A DNA stretch of 64,000 nucleotides from Vreelandella andesensis (GCF_003989795.1 NZ_RZHG01000028.1:1-64000); one strand, 5' to 3'. Positions 45,353 through 56,063 are shown, counted from the stretch's first letter. Numbers and translations: made by a program. Notes: generated by a model from the sequence alone, not told the origin.

Positions 45353-45823
45353 TTATGGTAACAGAGCTACTGGTTGGACAGGAGATGAGTTAAGCAATTG
45401 ACTGAGCATGGGCAGTCGCACATAAACCCATGCAGCCGAACCGTCCGTAAGTGTATGTTTGATCCGCTCATAGCGAATGCCCAAGCGCTCGTAACGATCC
45501 AGTCGCAATAACTGGCTAGCAGTAACGTCTAACCGCAAGCCTTCGACATAGCTATTCGCCTTGGGCGCCAAATCCAAGCCTTCTTTTGTAAAGCCTTCAA
45601 GCCTTGCTGGTTGTGGGTTACCTGAGCTGCCCATCACCACCCAGCGCACAGGGAGGTAGCGCAGCGTGCCGTACACGAAGACATGGTGAGTACGTTCTTC
45701 AATGACCGGCAAGTGAGAGGGGCGTTCATAAAACCAAGGGCTCAGCATTGTCAGCCAAAGCCAGCCTGCAGCGCCGATCATGAGTGCTGTGCTACATGCG
45801 ATCAAACGTTTTAACCAAACCAT
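45353..45823 (-). CDS. Gamma-glutamylcyclotransferase-fold (AIG2-like) protein with membrane anchor
   Basis: The 156-residue product has an N-terminal hydrophobic helix (residues about 5-28) and then a GGCT/AIG2-like domain with the signature VFVYGTLR. A later acidic residue typical of the family (LDRYE, where E is catalytic in GGCT enzymes) is present. The anchor suggests a periplasmic or membrane-bound location. The ATG at 45823 fits AAGGAG five bases before it. Substrate unknown. Confidence 0.75.
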   Translation of the reverse strand: MVWLKRLIACSTALMIGAAGWLWLTMLSPWFYERPSHLPVIEERTHHVFVYGTLRYLPVRWVVMGSSGNPQPARLEGFTKEGLDLAPKANSYVEGLRLDVTASQLLRLDRYERLGIRYERIKHTLTDGSAAWVYVRLPMLSQLLNSSPVQPVALLP

Positions 45824-45976
45824 GCCCACTCCTTACACGATGTCTGCTATTAGCGTGGCGTTAGATGTTAATGAAAACAAGTCTTAAGCAATGTCGGCGG
45901 GTTTGTTAGGATAAGAGGCTGTGTTTAGGCGTTAGCCCTTATGCCTAGGCATTAGACCCTATCGGAGGAGCCTGTT

Positions 45977-46567
45977 ATGAATCAATCACTTCGTGATGAG
46001 ATGGATTTCAGTGCGTTGGTTGGCGATGTAAAGCCGCTTCCCAAGCATAACCGCGCCGATACAGGCACTCAGCGCCAGCGACCTACAGAGGCCCAGCTAG
46101 CTCGTCGTGAAAGTGCCGAGGAGCGATTAGAAGAGCGCAATTTCTTATCCGATGATTTTGTTGATCTGTTGCCGCCTTTCGATCCGATCGAATACCGCCG
46201 TGAAGGTATTCAGCAAGGTGTGGTCGATAAACTAAAGCACGGTGGCTACAGCGTACAGGCGCAGCTGCATCTTTTACGGCGGCCTTTGGCGGAGTGTCGA
46301 CGAATGCTGTTCCCGTTTATTCAAGAAGCGTATGCTCACGACCTTCGCTCTGTGCTCATTGTGCATGGGAGAGGCAGAGACATAGACAGCCCAGCGAATG
46401 TTCTACGTTCCTATTTGGCGAAGTGGCTTAGCCAGTTTGAAGAAGTGCAAGCTTATGTTTCTGCGCAACCTTCTGAGGGCGGCCTTGGTGCCACCTGGGT
46501 TATGTTGCGTAAAAGTGAACGAGCTAAATCTAATAACCGCGAGCGCCAGCAAAAACGTCGTGGCTAA
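45977..46567 (+). CDS. Smr-domain protein (SmrA-like nuclease)
   Basis: The 196-residue protein has a charged N-terminal region and a C-terminal Smr domain (about 85-180): LHLLRRPLAECRRML, then the hallmark VLIVHGRGR, and a terminal GATWVMLRKS. Smr proteins of this SmrA type are predicted endonucleases, and related ones cut RNA on collided ribosomes. A strong GGAGGA precedes the ATG at 45977. It is a single gene followed by a hairpin. Confidence 0.88.
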   Translation: MNQSLRDEMDFSALVGDVKPLPKHNRADTGTQRQRPTEAQLARRESAEERLEERNFLSDDFVDLLPPFDPIEYRREGIQQGVVDKLKHGGYSVQAQLHLLRRPLAECRRMLFPFIQEAYAHDLRSVLIVHGRGRDIDSPANVLRSYLAKWLSQFEEVQAYVSAQPSEGGLGATWVMLRKSERAKSNNRERQQKRRG

Positions 46568-46609
46568 CACTCCATTTATTAGCAAGCCTTCATTCGTTAT
46601 CAAGCAAAA

Positions 46610-46632
46610 GGGCAGCTGAGAAGCTGCCCCTT
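46610..46632. terminator. Terminator between the Smr gene and the DUF934 gene
   Basis: GGGCAGCT, loop GAGA, AGCTGCCC followed by CTTCT; on the minus strand the stem is followed by TTTTGCTTG. It serves convergent genes. Confidence 0.75.
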
Positions 46633-46668
46633 CTGTTCTAACTATATCTATCACTAATTTGCGTGCGG

Positions 46669-47214
46669 CTACGGCCTGCTATCCGCTAAACGACGCTCGA
46701 ACAATGCCTGGCGCTGCTGAACATCGGGTTGGTAACGAACACTAAAGGCGTTGATCGCCCGTATAGCGTCCTCAGGGGGCTGGTCATCTCGCAGTGCCAT
46801 GGCGGTAAATCCACAGCGGCGCATGTAATCCAACTGGTCGACCAAGACATCGCCGACTGCACGTACTTCGCCAGCATAGCTGTAGCGTTCGCGCAGCAAG
46901 CGAGCCAGGGTATAGCCACGTCCGTCTGTAAATGCTGGGAAATCAATAGCAATGGCACTGGTGCTATTGAGCTGACGACCAAGTTCAGGGGTTAACTCAG
47001 TATCGCTTAAGAGCAGCGGCGCTAGCTCGGTATCGTCCTGGTTCGCTTGCCACAGTTCTAGCGGCACAAAGGCAGGGCGCTGCTCAGGGAGCGTTGCTGT
47101 GTCATAGGACACGCACCAAGCATTTTCTGCTGCCAATTCACCCTCAGCGATAAGGTGATCGACATGGTCCGGTGTAAACTCAACGGTGTCGGTCTGGGTT
47201 TCATTGCTGAGCAT
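46669..47214 (-). CDS. DUF934 protein, partner of sulfite reductase
   Basis: The 181-residue protein is of the DUF934 family, always found just after hemoprotein sulfite reductase genes in proteobacteria and assumed to act in assimilatory sulfur metabolism. Recognisable segment: AIDFPAFTDGRGYTLARLLRERYSYAGEVRAVG. It overlaps the reductase gene by 14 bases. The ATG at 47214 is chosen because AGGAG lies seven bases upstream. Exact role unknown. Confidence 0.85.
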   Translation of the reverse strand: MLSNETQTDTVEFTPDHVDHLIAEGELAAENAWCVSYDTATLPEQRPAFVPLELWQANQDDTELAPLLLSDTELTPELGRQLNSTSAIAIDFPAFTDGRGYTLARLLRERYSYAGEVRAVGDVLVDQLDYMRRCGFTAMALRDDQPPEDAIRAINAFSVRYQPDVQQRQALFERRLADSRP

Positions 47215-48859
47215 AAACACGCTCCTTAAAGGGTTTCAAGCCGATACGGCGATAGGTATCGAGGAATCGCTCGTCTTCGTGGCGTTCGGCCACATAGACT
47301 TGAAGAACCTTATCGACAACGTCCGGCACGTCTTCACGGAAGAAAGAGGGCCCAAGAATTTTCCCTAGCGAGGCATCATCGGTTGAGTTACCGCCAATCG
47401 AGATTTGATAATACTCTTCACCTTTTTTATCGACACCCAGAATGCCAATGTGACCAACATGGTGATGCCCACAGGCATTCATGCAGCCGGAAATATTAAG
47501 ATCCAGCGGGCCGAGATCGTAGAGGAAATCCAGATCTTCAAACCGCTCCTGCAGCGCTTGAGCAATCGGGATAGAGACCGCGTTGGCCAAACCACAATAG
47601 TCGCCACCAGGGCAGCAGATAATGTCGTTCAGCGTACCTACTGTTGGGTTGGCCATGCCCAGTGCATCAAGTTCTTTCCAGAGCGCTTCTAGCTCGTCGA
47701 CGGGAACATCAGACAGCACTAGATTTTGTTCATGAGTGACGCGTACTTCACCAAAGCTATAGCGATCCGCTAAGTCGGCCACGGCTTCCATCTGGTCAGC
47801 CGTGACATCGCCAGGAGCGTGTTCGCGACGTTTCAGAGAGAGCGTTACCGCTTTATAGCCGGGCACTTTATGATCGGTGACGTTGTTCGTCACAAAGCGG
47901 GCTAGACTGCGATTTTCGCTGCGTAACTGTTCGAAGCTAGCGATAGCGCTCTCAGCAACGGGGCGACGCTCTGGCTCGGGGAAGTGCACCTTGGCCGCAT
48001 CGATCGCTGCTTGGTTGAGCGTTTGCGGGCCATCTTTTAGGTGTGCCCACTCTTCGTCCACGCGGCGGCGAAACTCTTCAATGCCCAGCGCCTTCACCAG
48101 AATTTTAATACGTGCTTTAAACTTGTTATCGCGGCGGCCAAATTGGTTATAAACGCGAACACATGCTTCCAGATACGTTAACAGGTGCTGCCAGGGGAGG
48201 TCTTCGCGAACGACGTCGGCAATCATTGGCGTGCGACCAAGACCACCACCCGCTAGCACTTTAATGCGTACTTCGCCGTCTTCGTTGCGCCAAAGCCGGA
48301 GACCGATATCATGCACTTGGATGGCGGCACGATCATATGCGGCACCGCTAACGGCAATTTTGAATTTGCGCGGCAGGTAGGCGAACTCGGGGTGTAGCGT
48401 CGACCACTGGCGAATCAATTCACACCAAGGGCGTGGATCTTCCACTTCATCGTTGGCGATTCCCGCAAACTGGTCACTGGTCGTATTACGGATACAGTTG
48501 CCGCTGGTTTGAATGGCGTGCATTTGAACCTTGGCCAGGTCGGCCAGAATATCGGGTACGTCTTCTAGCGCTGGCCAGTTTAGCTGCAAGTTTTGCCGGG
48601 TCGTGAAGTGGCCATAGCCGCGATCGTAACGGCGGGTAATGTCCGCTAACGCGCGAAGCTGCCCTCCCGCTAACATGCCGTAAGGAATGGCAATACGCAG
48701 CATTGGCGCATGCTTCTGAAGATACAGGCCGTTTTGGAGTCGCAGCGGGCGAAACTCTTCCTCTCCCAAACGCCCGGCACGGTAGCGGTCCATTTGGTCA
48801 CGAAACTGAGTAACGCGCTCGTCAACCAACGTTTGGTCGTGAATATCATAACGGTACAT
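47201..48859 (-). CDS. cysI: Nitrite/sulfite reductase hemoprotein subunit (assimilatory sulfite reductase)
   Basis: The 552-residue siroheme-[4Fe-4S] enzyme reduces sulfite to sulfide for cysteine synthesis. The cluster-binding cysteines are visible in CCPGGDYCGLA and SGCMNACGHHHVG, and both ferredoxin-like reductase repeats and siroheme domains are present in order. Coupling to DUF934 points to sulfite rather than nitrite. An inverted repeat at 48935-48955 just upstream may be its operator, possibly for a CysB-like regulator. Confidence 0.93.
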   Translation of the reverse strand: MYRYDIHDQTLVDERVTQFRDQMDRYRAGRLGEEEFRPLRLQNGLYLQKHAPMLRIAIPYGMLAGGQLRALADITRRYDRGYGHFTTRQNLQLNWPALEDVPDILADLAKVQMHAIQTSGNCIRNTTSDQFAGIANDEVEDPRPWCELIRQWSTLHPEFAYLPRKFKIAVSGAAYDRAAIQVHDIGLRLWRNEDGEVRIKVLAGGGLGRTPMIADVVREDLPWQHLLTYLEACVRVYNQFGRRDNKFKARIKILVKALGIEEFRRRVDEEWAHLKDGPQTLNQAAIDAAKVHFPEPERRPVAESAIASFEQLRSENRSLARFVTNNVTDHKVPGYKAVTLSLKRREHAPGDVTADQMEAVADLADRYSFGEVRVTHEQNLVLSDVPVDELEALWKELDALGMANPTVGTLNDIICCPGGDYCGLANAVSIPIAQALQERFEDLDFLYDLGPLDLNISGCMNACGHHHVGHIGILGVDKKGEEYYQISIGGNSTDDASLGKILGPSFFREDVPDVVDKVLQVYVAERHEDERFLDTYRRIGLKPFKERVYAQQ

Positions 48860-48934
48860 GTGGCACGATCCTGCTTAAAGCGAAATGGTCACGTCGAGAA
48901 GGACGGTAATGTGCCAATACTTTAACGCAGGCGT

Positions 48935-48955
48935 TATATTCTTCAAAAGAATATA
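48935..48955. promoter_or_regulatory. Palindromic site upstream of the sulfite reductase gene
   Basis: TATATTCTT, three bases, AAGAATATA form a nine-base inverted repeat 76 bases upstream of cysI. It contains ATTC-N7-GAAT, the shape of a LysR-family (T-N11-A) site, which suits a CysB-type regulator. It could also be a promoter hairpin. Confidence 0.5.
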
Positions 48956-49006
48956 TAATTATTTTTTTATTTCTAAATGGTATTTAAAACGCTTAATTCA
49001 CTGTTT

Positions 49007-50314
49007 TTACGCTAGCCAGCGCCGACGCTGCCATACCCATAAAAAACTGCCGGAATTGAGCGCACGGTAAATAAGCTGTACTAGCCACACACCGGGTAGT
49101 CCGTATTCCATTTCAATGCCAACCCACCAGGCTAGCGGTAGAAACACTAACCACTGTATACCCAAGGTAAGCAACATCACGGTACGCTGAGCACCAGCGC
49201 CCATTAATGCTTGGGCTAGCACCAGGGCGGCAGCATCCAGCACAATCATCAAGCCAGTAATTTGTAACGGTAGGGTACCCAGCTGAATGAGCGAAGGGTC
49301 TTCAAAGAAAATAGTGAGAACAGTTGCAGGAAACAGCAGCATAGGTATCGCTAATGCTGTCAGCAGCATCCCAGCAACACTTAATGCATCGATCCCCCAG
49401 CGGTATGCCGCTTGTTGATCATCCCTTCCTAACGCTTCACCTACTAGGCTCATCGTCGCTACACCCACTCCAATGCCCGGTAAAATAAGCAACAATGACA
49501 AATTAACCAGCACATGGCCGACGGCGACACTCTCCGTGCCCATCCTACCTAATAGCCAAAAAAGCACCACATAACCCGCTGCGAACCACACTTGTTGCAT
49601 TGAATGGGGAAACGCAAGACTCAGCGTTGACCATAGTGAGTGTAATGTCTGCTTCTGCTGGGTAAGCGCATCAGCGTTATGCGTCACACCTGCCCAAATG
49701 ATCAGCCCCAGCAGTAGAGAAAGTGATGTGCCTATGCCCGCGCCACTAGCACCCAGCGCTGGGAGGCCTACCATGCCATAAATTAACCCGGCACTGGCGA
49801 TCACATTAAATACATGCACAATCACGATAATACGTAGGTAAAGGTGCGTGTGCTGTCGACCGTTCCAGTAACCGCGAAAGCAAAGTGTCAGGGCAACGGC
49901 GGTTAACGAAACAACACGCCAGCGAAAGTAGTCAACGGCAATAGCGGTCACGTCATCGGCGGGGGTTATCAACTGTATTAACCAGGGGGCCTGCCACCAT
50001 GCGAGACACGACAAGGGGACGCCCACTAAAACGGCGATGAGCAAACCCGAGTGAAGTGAACGTGTCAGCGGGAAGTGTTCGGCGCCTAGGTCTTGAGAGG
50101 TTTGAGACTGGACGCTGGAGGAAAGGCCAAAGACCAGCGCTGTCATCATAAACATGGCATAACCGCCGATACCAACACCTGCTAATGCTTCTTGGCCTAA
50201 GTGGCCCACCATAGCGGCGTCAATAAGGTTGAGCATGCTTTGTGAAAGCATGCCCAGCATGATGGGTAAGGCCAAGCGCATGACCCTACTTTGGCGGCGA
50301 CCCACAGGCGACAT
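49007..50314 (-). CDS. MATE-family multidrug efflux transporter
   Basis: The 435-residue inner membrane protein has twelve predicted helices in two MatE repeats (ALPIMLGMLSQSMLNLIDAAMVGHLG opens the first; the second begins near residue 235 with ALAFPHSMQQVWFAAGY-like sequence). It exports toxic compounds using a sodium or proton gradient, in the DinF branch. Its ATG overlaps the metH stop by one base, so it is probably translated with metH, an unusual pairing. Confidence 0.9.
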   Translation of the reverse strand: MSPVGRRQSRVMRLALPIMLGMLSQSMLNLIDAAMVGHLGQEALAGVGIGGYAMFMMTALVFGLSSSVQSQTSQDLGAEHFPLTRSLHSGLLIAVLVGVPLSCLAWWQAPWLIQLITPADDVTAIAVDYFRWRVVSLTAVALTLCFRGYWNGRQHTHLYLRIIVIVHVFNVIASAGLIYGMVGLPALGASGAGIGTSLSLLLGLIIWAGVTHNADALTQQKQTLHSLWSTLSLAFPHSMQQVWFAAGYVVLFWLLGRMGTESVAVGHVLVNLSLLLILPGIGVGVATMSLVGEALGRDDQQAAYRWGIDALSVAGMLLTALAIPMLLFPATVLTIFFEDPSLIQLGTLPLQITGLMIVLDAAALVLAQALMGAGAQRTVMLLTLGIQWLVFLPLAWWVGIEMEYGLPGVWLVQLIYRALNSGSFLWVWQRRRWLA

Positions 50315-53300
50315 TAGCTAGGGTCGTAAGAGAGCACCGGAGAGAGCCAGCGCTCCATTTCCCCTAATGGCATTTGCTTGCGTTGTGCAATCGTCTCCAC
50401 TTGATCTCGGGTGATTTTGCCGGTGGAGAAGTATTTTGATTGGGGGTGGGCGAAGTACCAGCCAGACACCGCCGCCGCTGGCCACATGGCAAAGTTTTCA
50501 GTCAGTGCCAAACCGGTGTTTTCTGTGGCATCAAGCAGCCGGAACAGCGTGGCCTTTTCCGTATGGTCAGGGCAGGCTGGGTAGCCGGGAGCAGGGCGGA
50601 TACCCTGATATTTCTCGGCAATTAACGCATCATTATCCAATGTCTCTTCCGGTACGTAGCCCCAGAACTCTTTACGCACACGCTCGTGCATGTGCTCGGC
50701 AAACGCTTCCGCTAAGCGGTCAGTTAACGCTTGCACCATAATGGCGTTGTAATCGTCACCGGCCGCTTCATAGGCTTTTGAAAGCTCATCAACCCCATGG
50801 CCTGTGGTGACGGCAAAGCCGCCAATCCAGTCGGCTTTGCCGCTCTCTTTGGGGGCAATAAAATCTGCCAGGCTGTAACAAATACCGTCACGCCCTTTAG
50901 TGGTCTGCTGGCGGATATGATGCAGGCGCTCAACCACCTCGGTGCGGCTTTCATCGGCATACACTTCAATCACATCGTCATCGACGCTGTTAGCGGGCCA
51001 CAGGCCAATAACACCCCGTGCCTGTACACGTTTTTCATCGATCAGCTTGCGCAGCATTAATTGGGCATCCGCAAACAGGTTGCGAGCGGCTTCGCCGACA
51101 ACGTTATCTTCAAGGATTTTGGGGTACTTGCCGGCGAGCTGCCAGCTCATGAAAAACGGTGTCCAATCGATCCGTTCTACCAGCGCTTCAAGATCGTAGT
51201 CGTCAAAGGATTTTAGGCCCAATACCTGAGGTTTAACCGGCGTGAGGCTAGTCCAATCAGTGCGGAAGCGACGTTTGCGGGATTGAGTGTAATCCAGATC
51301 CGCCGCTTTAGGTCGGCGTTTGGCATTACGCTCGCGCACTTTTTCATACTCTTCACGAATCTCGCTAACGTAGGCTTCTTTAAGGTTCGGGGCCAGTAAA
51401 CGACCCGCAACGCCAACTGCCCGGGAAGCATCTGTCACATAGATCACTGGGTGATCGTATTGTGGCTCGATTTTCACCGCGGTGTGAGCCTTGGAAGTCG
51501 TGGCACCACCAATTAACAGTGGCAAATTCATGCCCCTGCGCTTCATCTCTTTAGCAACATGCACCATTTCATCAAGCGATGGGGTAATCAGTCCAGAAAG
51601 CCCGATGATGTCAGCGTTATGGTCTAGAGCCGCCTGCAGAATTTTTTCCGTAGGTACCATCACACCCAGGTCGATGACTTCATAGTTATTACACTGCAGC
51701 ACGACACCGACAATGTTTTTGCCGATGTCGTGAACATCCCCTTTGACCGTGGCCATTACGATTTTGCCTTTGGCCTTGGTCTCTTCGCTTTTTTCTGCTT
51801 CGATATAGGGAATCAGGTAGGCCACCGCCTGTTTCATGACACGGGCCGACTTAACCACCTGAGGAAGAAACATTTTCCCTGCACCAAACAGGTCGCCGAC
51901 CACGTTCATGCCATCCATTAGCGGGCCTTCAATGACCTCAATCGGTCTAGTCGCTTGGGCGCGGGCTTCTTCCGTATCTTCTTCGATATGAACGGTCACA
52001 CCTTTAACCAGCGCATGCTCGATACGCTTATTAACCGGCCAACTGCGCCATTCCAGGTCTTCTTTCTTGGCAGCGCCGCTACCATCACCTTTATATTTGT
52101 CGGCCAGATCCAATAGGCGTTCGGTGCCATCGCTACGACGGTTTAGTACGACGTCTTCAACTGCATCACGCAGCTCGGCGGGCAGGTCATCATAGACGGC
52201 CAGCTGACCCGCATTGACGATGCCCATGCTGAGGCCCGCGCGGATAGCGTGGTAGAGGAATACTGAGTGGATGGCTTCCCGTACCGGATTGTTACCACGA
52301 AATGAAAACGAGACGTTCGACACGCCGCCGGAAATCATCGCGTGGGGCAAGTGTTCGCGAATCCATTGGGTCGCCTCAATAAAATCGACGGCGTAGTTAT
52401 TGTGCTCATCGATACCAGTGGCGATGGCAAAGATATTTGGGTCGAAGATAATGTCTTCAGCAGGGAAGCCAATATCGTCAACCAGCAAGCGATAGGCGCG
52501 CTCACAAATTTCGGTTTTACGCGCAAACGTATCCGCTTGACCTTCTTCATCAAACGCCATGACCACAATGGCCGCACCAAAACGACGGCATTTAGTGGCT
52601 TGTTCACGAAACGCGGCTTCTCCTTCTTTAAGCGAGATCGAATTCACAACTGCTTTGCCTTGAACGCACTTTAGGCCCGCTTCGATGATGTCCCACTTAG
52701 AGGAGTCGATCATAATCGGGACGCGAGCGATATCGGGCTCACCAGCAATCAAGTTCAAGAAGCGAACCATCGCCTCCTGTGACTCCAACATGCCTTCATC
52801 CATGTTGATGTCGATAATTTGCGCGCCGTTCTCGACCTGCTCCAACGCAACTTCAAGCGCGGTAGTGAAATCTTCTTCGACGATTAACCGCTTAAAACGC
52901 GCTGATCCTGTCACGTTGGTGCGCTCACCGACGTTCACGAACAACGAGTTTGCTTCGATATTAAAGGGCTCTAAGCCAGATAGGCGACACGCATGGCTGC
53001 GTTTAGCTACCTTGCGGGGGGGGAATGAGCGAACAGACTCAGCGATAGCTTGGATATGTTCAGGGGTAGAACCACAGCAGCCGCCGATAATGTTGACCAG
53101 CCCGCTTTCTGCGAATTCACTAACAATGGCTGCCATTTCCTCTGGCGTTTGGTCATATTCACCAAATTCGTTGGGTAGGCCCGCATTGGGGTGCGCAGAG
53201 ACAAAGGTGTTGGCTTTTGTAGATAGCTCTTCGATGTAAGGGCGCAGTTCTTCAGCACCCAAGGCACAGTTCAAGCCAACCGATAGCGGCTGGGCGTGGC

Positions 53301-54009
53301 GAACAGAATTCCAGAAGGCTTCGGTAGTTTGGCCAGAAAGTGTGCGACCAGATGCATCGGTAATTGTGCCGGAAATCATCACTGGCAGCCGAGTACCTAA
53401 ATCATCGAACAGTTCTTCAAGCGCATAAATAGCAGCTTTGGCATTCAGGGTGTCGAAGATGGTTTCGATCATAATCAGATCGGCACCGCCTTCAATTAAT
53501 GCGCTAGCGGCTTCGTAATAGTTTTCACGTAGCTCGTCAAAGGTGACGTTGCGTTTCGAAGGGTCGTTCACGTCCGGCGATAGAGACGCTGTACGTGAGG
53601 TTGGCCCAAGCACCCCAGCAACATAGCGGGGAATATCGGTTTCAGCAGCCACGGCATCGCAAACGCTGCGCGCCAATCGTGCCGACTCACGATTCAGCTC
53701 GGGCACCAAGTCTTCCATGCCGTAATCTGACTGCGAAAGACGCGTACTATTAAATGTATTCGTCTCAATAATATCCGCGCCAGCTTTTAAATAGTCGCGG
53801 TGAATACGTGTCACCAGGTCAGGGCAAGTAAGCGCTAATAAATCATTATTGCCTTTAAGATCGGATGGCCAATCCCGAAAACGGTCGCTACGAAAATCGT
53901 CCTCACTGAGTTCGGCGTTCTGCAACATGGTACCCATGCCACCGTCCAATATCAGGATACGTTGGGCAAGGCGTTGAGTTAGGGAAGCAGTCAAATCACT
54001 AGCAGCCAT
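50314..54009 (-). CDS. metH: Cobalamin-dependent methionine synthase MetH
   Basis: The 1231-residue enzyme transfers a methyl group from 5-methyltetrahydrofolate to homocysteine through B12. Domains in order: homocysteine domain (GGMGTMLQ; zinc cysteines in GLNCALG and GGCCGST), pterin domain ([12 protein letters not shown]), cobalamin domain ([12 protein letters not shown], with the lower-ligand histidine; [10 protein letters not shown]) and SAM-binding reactivation domain ([12 protein letters not shown]). Length is normal. The upstream 240 bases to nfuA show no cobalamin riboswitch. Confidence 0.97.
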   Translation of the reverse strand: MAASDLTASLTQRLAQRILILDGGMGTMLQNAELSEDDFRSDRFRDWPSDLKGNNDLLALTCPDLVTRIHRDYLKAGADIIETNTFNSTRLSQSDYGMEDLVPELNRESARLARSVCDAVAAETDIPRYVAGVLGPTSRTASLSPDVNDPSKRNVTFDELRENYYEAASALIEGGADLIMIETIFDTLNAKAAIYALEELFDDLGTRLPVMISGTITDASGRTLSGQTTEAFWNSVRHAQPLSVGLNCALGAEELRPYIEELSTKANTFVSAHPNAGLPNEFGEYDQTPEEMAAIVSEFAESGLVNIIGGCCGSTPEHIQAIAESVRSFPPRKVAKRSHACRLSGLEPFNIEANSLFVNVGERTNVTGSARFKRLIVEEDFTTALEVALEQVENGAQIIDINMDEGMLESQEAMVRFLNLIAGEPDIARVPIMIDSSKWDIIEAGLKCVQGKAVVNSISLKEGEAAFREQATKCRRFGAAIVVMAFDEEGQADTFARKTEICERAYRLLVDDIGFPAEDIIFDPNIFAIATGIDEHNNYAVDFIEATQWIREHLPHAMISGGVSNVSFSFRGNNPVREAIHSVFLYHAIRAGLSMGIVNAGQLAVYDDLPAELRDAVEDVVLNRRSDGTERLLDLADKYKGDGSGAAKKEDLEWRSWPVNKRIEHALVKGVTVHIEEDTEEARAQATRPIEVIEGPLMDGMNVVGDLFGAGKMFLPQVVKSARVMKQAVAYLIPYIEAEKSEETKAKGKIVMATVKGDVHDIGKNIVGVVLQCNNYEVIDLGVMVPTEKILQAALDHNADIIGLSGLITPSLDEMVHVAKEMKRRGMNLPLLIGGATTSKAHTAVKIEPQYDHPVIYVTDASRAVGVAGRLLAPNLKEAYVSEIREEYEKVRERNAKRRPKAADLDYTQSRKRRFRTDWTSLTPVKPQVLGLKSFDDYDLEALVERIDWTPFFMSWQLAGKYPKILEDNVVGEAARNLFADAQLMLRKLIDEKRVQARGVIGLWPANSVDDDVIEVYADESRTEVVERLHHIRQQTTKGRDGICYSLADFIAPKESGKADWIGGFAVTTGHGVDELSKAYEAAGDDYNAIMVQALTDRLAEAFAEHMHERVRKEFWGYVPEETLDNDALIAEKYQGIRPAPGYPACPDHTEKATLFRLLDATENTGLALTENFAMWPAAAVSGWYFAHPQSKYFSTGKITRDQVETIAQRKQMPLGEMERWLSPVLSYDPS

Positions 54010-54294
54010 GGCAGGGGGGAATCTCCAGCATCTCAGTCAAAAAGGATATTTTTGTAGTCATCGTCATAGTGTGAGCGAACACATCATAACAAAGGGCACA
54101 CCTTAGGGCAGTAAGTAGGGGCGTGAAGTTATTGCAGCATCTTGATGAGGCGCGCTCATAGGCATCAACAATAGCCTACTAAAATAGTCGGGATTGTGCT
54201 GGCGAGTAGTTTTGCTTACCATAGAAGTCAATGAAGTAGTTACAAATGACAAGTGATGTGGCAGCGCCACTACCACGGGAGGATAACATCCCTT

Positions 54295-54906
54295 ATGACC
54301 ACGACTATCGAAACTGATACCCAAGGTATTGATATTACTGACAGTGCTCAGGAATACCTTGCTGAACTCTTGGAAAAGCAGAACGTTGAAGGCATTGCTG
54401 TACGCATTTTCATCACCCAGCCAGGTACGCCTTACGCAGAAACGTGTTTAGCGTATTGCCGCCCAGGTGAAGAAGAACCTACCGACGTTAAGCTTGAACT
54501 TGAAAAAATTAACGTATTTCTCGATAAAAACAGCTTAGCGTTTTTAGATGAAGCGATAGTTGACTTTAATGCAGACCGTATGGGCGGCCAGTTAACCATC
54601 AAAGCCCCGAACGCGAAAATGCCCAAAGTTAACGCGGACAGCCCCCTAGAAGATCGCATTAATTACACGCTTTACAGCGAGATTAACCCAGGGCTTGCGG
54701 CTCATGGTGGTGAGATTAAATTGGTAGAGCTCACCGAAAATAAGGTTGCTATTCTTGCCTTTGGTGGCGGTTGTCAAGGTTGTGCAGCGGTAGATTTGAC
54801 GCTAAAAGATGGCGTTGAAAAAACGCTAATGGACCGGATTCCTGAACTGGCTGGCATTCGTGACGTTACCGATCACACAGATACGACGAACGCGTATTAC
54901 CGCTAA
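54295..54906 (+). CDS. nfuA: Fe-S biogenesis protein NfuA
   Basis: The 203-residue carrier delivers [4Fe-4S] clusters to apoproteins. It has an N-terminal degenerate A-type domain ([11 protein letters not shown]...) and a C-terminal Nfu domain with the CxxC motif ([11 protein letters not shown]). GGAGG precedes the ATG at 54295; a GTG opening at 54253 is rejected since its residues do not fit the family. A strong terminator follows. Confidence 0.96.
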   Translation: MTTTIETDTQGIDITDSAQEYLAELLEKQNVEGIAVRIFITQPGTPYAETCLAYCRPGEEEPTDVKLELEKINVFLDKNSLAFLDEAIVDFNADRMGGQLTIKAPNAKMPKVNADSPLEDRINYTLYSEINPGLAAHGGEIKLVELTENKVAILAFGGGCQGCAAVDLTLKDGVEKTLMDRIPELAGIRDVTDHTDTTNAYYR

Positions 54907-54935
54907 CGAAATATCAGTGCACCGCGTTCGCTTCG

Positions 54936-54967
54936 AAAAGCCCAGCAGAATTTTGCTGGGCTTTTTT
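54936..54967 (+). terminator. Strong rho-independent terminator after nfuA
   Basis: AAAAGCCCAGCA, six-base loop, TGCTGGGCTTTTTT. Stem of more than ten base pairs with a T-run on the plus strand and A-T pairs that make it usable from the convergent side as well. Confidence 0.93.
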
Positions 54968-54979
54968 GTGCGCAAGGGC

Positions 54980-56014
54980 TCACTCTCTAGGTGAATTGTC
55001 GTCTTTTTCCTGTGATGAAAGCGCCTCAGGCAGGGCTGTTAACTGTGCCTGAAGGGCTTCCATTCGTTGCCAAAGCTGTTGTTGCCAGTCTTCATCTTTA
55101 AGCGCCGATTGGTGCTGCTTTTCCAGTGCTTTATTGGCTTTATCAAGCTCGCTTTTTAAGCTGGCGTTCTGGTCATTTAGCGATACGTGGTTGCGTTCAA
55201 ACTCATCAACTTGCTGTTCCAAGCGGCTGTTATCGACTTGGTAGTGCTGCAGTGTGTCTTTATTGAGCTGCAGCTCTTTGGCCAAGCTGTCTGAGCGTTG
55301 CTCCATTTTCTGAAGGCGCTTTTGTAGTGCTTTCTCTCCCTGGGCACGCTCTTGCCTAAGCGTATCTAGCAACGCCATTAACTTTCCTTCTGCAGCTTCG
55401 TTACGCTGCTCTTCCTGAGCTAAACGCTGCTCCCAAGTGGCTCGACGTTGTTGCTGCTCTTCAGCGAAGCGCTCTTTCTGCTCGGCTATATCATGCTCAG
55501 CCTTTGTAAACCGCTGTTGATACTGCTTGGCGTCTTGGGTGGCTTGCGCTGCCTGCTGTTGCCATTGATGCTCATTTGTTTGGCTAGCTGCCAACTCGCG
55601 GTTCAGTGTTTCCAGGCGTTGTTCCGTATGCCGCAAATGCTCTGCGAGGGCACTCTCTCGTTGCTCTGCATTTGCTGCCTGCTGAAGGGCATCGGCAGCT
55701 TCCTGCTGGGCGCTTTCTACCTGCCGATTCGCATCTTCACGATAGTGGATGAGAGCTTGATTGGCGGCCTCTTGCGCTTCTCGCCACAGCTCACTTGCCA
55801 CATTAACGATTACCTCTGGTACGCCCTTAGGTGGCGGAACGTCACGATTTTGCTCTCGCTCAATGCGCCAACTACGGAAATGTTCGCTGATTGTAGTGAA
55901 GCTGCCCGTTCCTAGTACTTCCCGGATACGTTGAACGCTTGGTGTATCGCCGCGGGCGAGCAGGGTGTCGACTGCTTGTTGAACATCACTGTATTGAATC
56001 CCGCTGCGCGCCAT
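54980..56014 (-). CDS. KfrA-like DNA-binding coiled-coil protein
   Basis: The 344-residue protein has a KfrA-type N-terminal DNA-binding domain (about 1-75; TLLARGDTPSVQRIREVLGTGSFTTISEHFRSWR is the helix-turn-helix region) followed by a very long alpha-helical coiled coil rich in Q, E and A up to about residue 330. KfrA proteins of broad-host-range plasmids repress their own gene and form fibrous assemblies that help partition. Here it is divergent from a tyrosine recombinase, with palindromes between them that are likely its operators. Confidence 0.85.
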   Translation of the reverse strand: MARSGIQYSDVQQAVDTLLARGDTPSVQRIREVLGTGSFTTISEHFRSWRIEREQNRDVPPPKGVPEVIVNVASELWREAQEAANQALIHYREDANRQVESAQQEAADALQQAANAEQRESALAEHLRHTEQRLETLNRELAASQTNEHQWQQQAAQATQDAKQYQQRFTKAEHDIAEQKERFAEEQQQRRATWEQRLAQEEQRNEAAEGKLMALLDTLRQERAQGEKALQKRLQKMEQRSDSLAKELQLNKDTLQHYQVDNSRLEQQVDEFERNHVSLNDQNASLKSELDKANKALEKQHQSALKDEDWQQQLWQRMEALQAQLTALPEALSSQEKDDNSPRE

Positions 56015-56063
56015 GGTGCTTTATCCCTTAAGGTTGATCACGCTATTTTCATAGAGTTTCATC

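Noticed and set aside
52685..53239. 184-codon plus-strand frame within metH
   Set aside because: Antisense to conserved MetH motifs; no family resemblance.
54010..54252. Cobalamin riboswitch before metH
   Set aside because: I looked for the B12 box and its paired stems and did not see them; the region is short.
55448..55915. Hydrophobic plus-strand frame inside the KfrA-like gene
   Set aside because: Antisense of a Q/E-rich coiled coil always reads as leucine-rich; an artefact of composition.
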